This document shows, piece after piece, positions 60,740 through 64,000 of a stretch of DNA of 64,000 nucleotides. The notes under the pieces are model-generated. The model worked only from the letters and a program-made list of their open reading frames with translations. It was not told where the DNA came from and did no database searches. The DNA comes from Roseovarius pacificus (GTDB lineage Bacteria; Pseudomonadota; Alphaproteobacteria; Rhodobacterales; Rhodobacteraceae), in the NCBI RefSeq assembly GCF_900142665.1, contig NZ_FRBR01000001.1, forward strand, positions 372,001 to 436,000, read 5' to 3'. Position 1 is the first letter of the stretch, and every line of letters starts with the position of its first letter. Both the position numbers and the translations under genes were made by a program.

Positions 60740-61792
60740 ATGCCCCCCATCCCCCCCTCCAACAAGGCGCTGGTGCCTTTCGTCAGCGTCGAGAACATGA
60801 TGAAACTGGTCCACCATATCGGGATCGAGCCGATGCTGCGCGGCCTCGCGGCGTATATCGAAGACGATTTTCGCCGCTGGGAGTTGTTCGACAAGACCCC
60901 GCGCATCGCCAGCCATTCCGCCGAGGGCGTGATCGAACTGATGCCCACCTCGGATGGCGAGGTCTATGGTTTCAAATACGTCAACGGCCACCCCAAGAAC
61001 ACCAAGGAGGGCCTGCAAACCGTCACCGCCTTCGGCCTGTTGGCGAATGTCGGCAATGGCTATCCGGTGCTGTTGTCGGAAATGACGGTGCTGACCGCCC
61101 TGCGCACCGCCGCCACCTCGGCCATGGTGGCCAAACACCTTGCCCCCAAAGGCGCGGATACGATGGCGATGATCGGCAACGGCGCGCAATCGGAATTCCA
61201 AAGCCTCGCGATGAAGGCGATCTGCGGGCTGAAATCCGTGCGTCTGTGGGACATCGACCCGGCAGCCACACACAAGGCCGCCCATAATCTCAAGGGCTTG
61301 GGGCTCGATGTTCATGTCAGCGACAGCGCCGAGGACGCGATAGAAGGCGCGCAGATCATCACCACCTGCACCGCCGACAAGCAATACGCCACGATCCTCA
61401 GCGACAACATGATCGGCAGCGGCGTACATATCAACGCCATCGGCGGAGACTGCCCCGGCAAGACCGAACTGGCCCCCGGCGTCCTGCATCGCTCGGAGAT
61501 TTTCGTGGAATATCCCGAACAAACCCGGATCGAAGGCGAGATTCAGCAACTCGCCCCCGATCATCCCGTCACGCAGATGTGGGAGGTGATCAACGGTACC
61601 AAACCGGGCCGTACCAGTGCGGGCCAGATCACCCTGTTCGACAGCGTCGGTTTCGCCATCGAGGATTTCAGCGCCCTGCGCTATATCCGCGACCATATCG
61701 GCGGCACCAATCTGTATCTGGAACTCGATCTCCTGGCCGATCCGGACGATCCGCGTGACCTGTTCGGCATGGTTCAGCGGGCGGCGCCCTAA
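60740..61792 (+). CDS. Ornithine cyclodeaminase
   Basis: A 350-residue NAD-dependent enzyme of the OCD/mu-crystallin family, converting ornithine to proline and ammonia. Family features are the substrate region (GFKYVNGHPKNT, about 75-86), the TALRTAATSAMVAKHLAPKG segment (about 115-134), the NAD-binding loop MIGNGAQSEFQ (about 140-150), and NAIGGDCPGKTEL near 232-244, the ornithine-binding Asp motif of true OCDs. AAAAGGAC precedes the ATG. Its TAA overlaps the stop of the convergent dehydrogenase gene. Confidence 0.94.
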   Translation: MPPIPPSNKALVPFVSVENMMKLVHHIGIEPMLRGLAAYIEDDFRRWELFDKTPRIASHSAEGVIELMPTSDGEVYGFKYVNGHPKNTKEGLQTVTAFGLLANVGNGYPVLLSEMTVLTALRTAATSAMVAKHLAPKGADTMAMIGNGAQSEFQSLAMKAICGLKSVRLWDIDPAATHKAAHNLKGLGLDVHVSDSAEDAIEGAQIITTCTADKQYATILSDNMIGSGVHINAIGGDCPGKTELAPGVLHRSEIFVEYPEQTRIEGEIQQLAPDHPVTQMWEVINGTKPGRTSAGQITLFDSVGFAIEDFSALRYIRDHIGGTNLYLELDLLADPDDPRDLFGMVQRAAP

Positions 61793-62934
61793 GCCGCCTG
61801 TTCGAGCAACGCGATCAAGTCGCCCTCTGACAGGTTGACCGGGTTGCCCTTCATGGAGGACGACACCGCCGCCGCCTCGGCCAGAGCGGCGTAATCGCTT
61901 GATTTCACGCCCATATCCGAAAGCCCCGGCAACCCGGCGCGCGCCGACCATTCGGCCAGGTGTTGCGGGGCGTTATCGGGCGCACAGTCCAGCGCCAGCG
62001 CGATCCAGCCCCGGATTTCTGCCAGCCGCTTCGCCAATACTCCCGTCGCACCCTGCGCATTGCGCATCAGCACGAAGGGCAACAACCGCCCACAGACAGC
62101 CCCGTGCGGCGCCCCCGATAGCCCGCCAACCGGCCCGGCCAGCCCATGCACCGCCCCAAGCCCCGCATTGGCCAGCGCCAGACCGCCACACAGGCTGACC
62201 CATGCCATTTCGTCCCGCGCCACCGCATTCTCGCTGTCGATCAACGCCCGCAGCGCCGACAGCCCGCGCGGGATCGCATCGCGGCACAGCGCATCGGTCA
62301 GCGCATTGGCCTTGCGGCAGACATAGGGCTCGATCACCTGCGTAATCGCATCGAGCCCGCTGGCCAGCGTCACCGCACGCGGTGCACCATCGGTCAGCGC
62401 GGGGTCGACAATCGCCAGATCGGCCAGCATCCGGTTGTCCCGCAGAGACACCTTACGCCCGGCCTGCGGCACCCCGATCACCGCGTTCTTCGTCACCTCC
62501 GCCCCCGTGCCCGCCGTTGTCGGCAGCGCAACGAAAGGCAAGGGGTCATGATCGAGCGGCAGACCCTGCCCCACGACCTCGAGATGCTCCAGCATCGGCC
62601 ACGTGGCGGGCACGAGCGCGGCAATCGCCTTGCCCGCGTCGATCACCGCACCGCCGCCAAGCGCCACCACCACTTGTGCACCATCGGCACGCGCGGCTTC
62701 GACGCCCTGTTCGATCAAACCGATATCCGGCTCGGACGGGCAGGAAAACGCTTTCACTTCGCCCCCCGCCTGCGCAATCGCTTCTGTCAGCCAATCCGCC
62801 CGCCCTGCATTGGCCCCGTGAACCAGCAACACCTTGCGCCCAAAGCCAAGCACCGCATCGGCGGCGCCCTGCGCCTGCCCCCTGCCGAACCGGATTTCGC
62901 CAGCGGTCAAGACATTGAATGCCGTGATGGTCAT
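61789..62934 (-). CDS. Iron-containing alcohol dehydrogenase
   Basis: A 381-residue group III (iron) dehydrogenase. The NAD loop is ALGGGAVIDAGKAIAAL (about 93-109), PTTAGTGAEVTKNAV (about 140-154) is the signature, and metal-binding His residues lie in GAVHGLAGPVGG and SGAPHG (about 262-280). The substrate is unknown; relatives act on short alcohols, lactaldehyde or maleylacetate. The start at 62932-62934 has AGGAGGCG upstream. It is convergent with ocd and their stop codons overlap by 3 bases (61790-61792 TAA; 61789-61791 TAG on the other strand). Confidence 0.9.
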   Translation of the reverse strand: MTITAFNVLTAGEIRFGRGQAQGAADAVLGFGRKVLLVHGANAGRADWLTEAIAQAGGEVKAFSCPSEPDIGLIEQGVEAARADGAQVVVALGGGAVIDAGKAIAALVPATWPMLEHLEVVGQGLPLDHDPLPFVALPTTAGTGAEVTKNAVIGVPQAGRKVSLRDNRMLADLAIVDPALTDGAPRAVTLASGLDAITQVIEPYVCRKANALTDALCRDAIPRGLSALRALIDSENAVARDEMAWVSLCGGLALANAGLGAVHGLAGPVGGLSGAPHGAVCGRLLPFVLMRNAQGATGVLAKRLAEIRGWIALALDCAPDNAPQHLAEWSARAGLPGLSDMGVKSSDYAALAEAAAVSSSMKGNPVNLSEGDLIALLEQAA

Positions 62935-62999
62935 CGCGCGCCTCCTGTCCTGAGGACCGTTGTGACATGGACGCGCCCCACACGAAACCTCCGAACAGG

Positions 63000-63025
63000 A
63001 AAAAAGGGGCGTCCTGGGACGCCCC
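63000..63025 (-). terminator. Strong intrinsic terminator on the minus strand
   Basis: GGGGCGTC and GACGCCCC (63018-63025 and 63006-63013, read on the minus strand) pair over 8 bp with a 4-base loop, followed directly by six Ts (complement of 63000-63005). It ends transcription from the nrdJ-side region before the dehydrogenase gene. Confidence 0.9.
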
Positions 63026-63053
63026 CTGAGGTTCACGAAATCAGGCTCACTCT

Positions 63054-63137
63054 TTATACCGCCCGGTTTCTGCCTGCGGCCTGATCCGCGTTCAGGGCGA
63101 GCGCACCCGCCCCGGAAAAGGATGGGTCGAAGCACAT
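63054..63137 (-). CDS. Candidate 27-residue small protein
   Basis: A short frame, MCFDPSFSGAGALALNADQA then AGRNRAV, with a GGGTGGGGGCGG purine-rich stretch 3 bases before the ATG (63135-63137) and a strong terminator 29 bases after its TAA. Just upstream lies a long GC hairpin (63162-63193: GGGGCC/GGCCCC outside, GGGC/GCCC inside). The transcript may be a small protein gene, a leader peptide or a structured RNA. No family is recognised. Confidence 0.3.
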   Translation of the reverse strand: MCFDPSFSGAGALALNADQAAGRNRAV

Positions 63138-63223
63138 AGTCCGCCCCCACCCTGTCTCGTCGGGGCCGTGGGCAACATACGCCCGGTGGCCCCTACGCAC
63201 CCCCGGTCAGGGGGCACGATCCA

Positions 63224-63284
63224 CTCAGCTACACCCGCTTGTCGCGCCGCAGGTGTTGCATTTCATGCAGGTGCCGTTGCGCAC
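63224..63284. repeat. 61-bp direct repeat, left copy
   Basis: Identical over 61 bases to 63940-64000; the right copy meets the window edge, so the repeat may be longer. The sequence is the 3' end of nrdJ including its stop codon. The copies are 716 bases apart and enclose the ImmA/IrrE gene. Confidence 0.95.
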
Positions 63285-63302
63285 CAGCGTGTAGTTAACA
63301 TG
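63225..63302 (-). pseudogene. Detached 3' fragment of nrdJ
   Basis: On the minus strand this encodes HVNYTLVRNGTCMKCNTCGA then TSGCS and a TGA, the C-terminal end of class II (B12-dependent) ribonucleotide reductase with its redox cysteines. There is no reductase body upstream; the frame runs instead into the ImmA/IrrE gene's end. The intact-looking end is at 63941-64000. It is a duplicated remnant left on the far side of the inserted DNA, and the likely original nrdJ 3' flank (hairpin CCCCC/GGGGG at 63201-63215) lies just beyond it. Confidence 0.85.
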
Positions 63303-63319
63303 GTCCAGCTTTGTCAGGC

Positions 63320-63874
63320 TCAGAGGATTACCCTTTCGACTTTAGGTCTGGGCCGTCGCAGCTCCTGCTGAAAAACATCAAGCTGAACAATCCTCTGCGC
63401 CTTTTTTACATAGTGAACGTCCGAAAACGCTCGGTGAGCCAACTGGACAGCATCTATTTGTCTGTCTTTAAGCGCTACTCCACATTGAAAGAACACCGCT
63501 GCAAGATTGGCTTCCAACTCTTCGACCGTTGGAGGCACGTTAGACATACCGTTAGGTCCAGAGAACAGTTGGAAGTTCTTTGTTATCGCGCCTTTGGCAT
63601 GATGATCCAAAGTCAAATGGCCGATTTCGTGAGCAAGAATATAGTTTGAGAGCTTGCAGCCCCTCCTTGCGTTTTCCCAAAGTCTTTCATCTGCGCTCAG
63701 AGTGACATAGTCACCCAACACCACGATGCCTGCTTTACGTTTGTAGTCCTCCAATAATTCTGTGCGATACGTCTTTAACTTCCACGTTTCGCTTTCTTCA
63801 CATATCGCTGCCCACGCGTCGGGCACCTTAAAGAACTCGCCGTCATCGTAGAGTTCCCGCCTCAGCCATAGCAT
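63320..63874 (-). CDS. ImmA/IrrE-family metallo-endopeptidase-like protein
   Basis: A 184-residue protein with the zinc-peptidase motif HEIGHLTLDHH at about residues 82-92 (HExxH plus the downstream His) in the order usual for ImmA/IrrE proteins: a helical N-terminus, the GIVVLGDYVTLS strands, the HExxH helix, then a helical domain with EELEANLAAVFF (third ligand Glu probable). ImmA cleaves phage-type repressors; others are toxins or stress proteases. No HTH partner gene lies beside it in the window. GC content is well below its surroundings. AGGA sits only 2 bases before the ATG, so the start is uncertain. Foreign origin is likely. Confidence 0.82.
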   Translation of the reverse strand: MLWLRRELYDDGEFFKVPDAWAAICEESETWKLKTYRTELLEDYKRKAGIVVLGDYVTLSADERLWENARRGCKLSNYILAHEIGHLTLDHHAKGAITKNFQLFSGPNGMSNVPPTVEELEANLAAVFFQCGVALKDRQIDAVQLAHRAFSDVHYVKKAQRIVQLDVFQQELRRPRPKVERVIL

Positions 63875-63939
63875 TTCCTACCATATTTTCACGGCGCGGG
63901 AAGTAGCAAGTGTAGGCCTGCGTTTCATCGCCGCTACTC

Positions 63940-64000
63940 CTCAGCTACACCCGCTTGTCGCGCCGCAGGTGTTGCATTTCATGCAGGTGCCGTTGCGCAC
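63940..64000. repeat. 61-bp direct repeat, right copy (window edge)
   Basis: Identical to 63224-63284. It is the 3' end of the nrdJ gene that continues beyond the window. Downstream of this copy (63875-63939) there is no copy of the sequence that follows the left repeat, as expected if DNA was inserted at the nrdJ end. Confidence 0.95.
63941..64000 (-). CDS. nrdJ: Adenosylcobalamin-dependent ribonucleotide reductase NrdJ, last 19 codons
   Basis: On the minus strand the last codons read VRNGTCMKCNTCGATSGCS then TGA (63941-63943). The cysteine-rich tail with CMKCNTCG and a final SGCS is the redox-active C-terminus of class II, B12-dependent ribonucleotide reductase, which makes deoxyribonucleotides with or without oxygen. 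The rest of the gene lies outside the window. The end is repeated at 63225-63284. Confidence 0.88.
   Translation of the reverse strand: MRNGTCMKCNTCGATSGCS

Noticed and set aside
63320..63874. Complete toxin-antitoxin or phage-defence system at the window end
   Set aside because: Only one gene with HExxH is present. No HTH antitoxin, nuclease or integrase lies within the 655-base insert, so only an ImmA/IrrE-like gene is claimed.

Overview
The window looks like chromosome from an alphaproteobacterium of the Rhodobacteraceae (Roseobacter group). DNA is GC-rich, genes are tightly packed with many ATGA start/stop overlaps, and the content is typical of that group: a form II CoxL-type molybdenum hydroxylase cluster, surE-pcm-nlpD beside tatABC, XerD beside aroK-aroB, divergent dimethylglycine-dehydrogenase-like genes, a VPLPA-CTERM protein, an RTX-Hint secreted protein and a B12-dependent ribonucleotide reductase tail (nrdJ).

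Layout. 1-1.2 kb: 3' end of mnmA and a PaiB-like flavoprotein. 1.1-10.5 kb (minus strand): a molybdenum hydroxylase region, coxD-coxE, then a YeeE/YedE sulfur-transporter pair with its own promoter, SqrR-type operator and terminator, then xdhC, a MoeA-like gene and coxS-coxL-coxM ending in a terminator. 10.7-18.7 kb (plus): a conserved unknown, pyrC, pyrE, dnaB, alr, mlaE, mlaF and a PqiA-like gene. 18.7-19.7 kb (minus): cytochrome b561 and cytochrome c'. 19.9-24.4 kb (plus): radA, cvpA, a DMT-type membrane protein, purF and a small PilP/GspC-like protein. 24.5-28.6 kb: bioY, then SDR-like, surE, pcm and nlpD. 28.7-35.6 kb (minus): tatABC with a DUF815 ATPase, an orphan Fbp/Pot-type ABC ATPase, and an anmK-racemase-PLP enzyme operon. 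35.7-38.2 kb: tyrS and an ACR3 arsenite exporter. 38.6-40.3 kb: aroK-aroB (minus). 40.4-44.5 kb (plus): a small membrane protein, a periplasmic protein, xerD and a CNNM/CorC protein. 44.6-49.7 kb: two divergent dimethylglycine/sarcosine dehydrogenase-like proteins. 49.8-57.6 kb: mocA, a 1815-residue RTX-Hint protein, a 0.9-kb AT-richer non-coding stretch full of inverted repeats, and the VPLPA-CTERM protein. 57.9-62.9 kb: tRNA-Leu(CAA), a YqaA-like protein, dsbB, an Lrp regulator divergent from arginase and ornithine cyclodeaminase, and an iron alcohol dehydrogenase. 63.0-64.0 kb: the nrdJ 3' end, present twice as a perfect 61-bp direct repeat around an ImmA/IrrE-type protease gene.

How the genes connect. 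CoxS/L/M would form the three-subunit enzyme; CoxD, CoxE, XdhC, the MoeA-like protein and the distant MocA would mature its molybdenum cofactor. AYRGAGR in CoxL marks form II, so the physiological substrate is open. Arginase and ornithine cyclodeaminase make an arginine-to-proline route, probably controlled by the divergent Lrp regulator, which has a candidate operator between the genes. The two DMGDH-like proteins fit catabolism of methylated glycines.

Most unusual features: (i) the duplicated nrdJ end flanking an ImmA/IrrE gene; (ii) a 91-bp dispersed repeat at 38.5 and 59.2 kb that runs through the stop codon of a minus-strand gene in both places; (iii) a nest of inverted repeats upstream of the secreted-protein genes; (iv) an SqrR-type operator on a sulfur-transport unit embedded in the cox cluster; (v) an AT-rich patch at the 3' end of tyrS; (vi) helically phased half-sites between the DMGDH genes.
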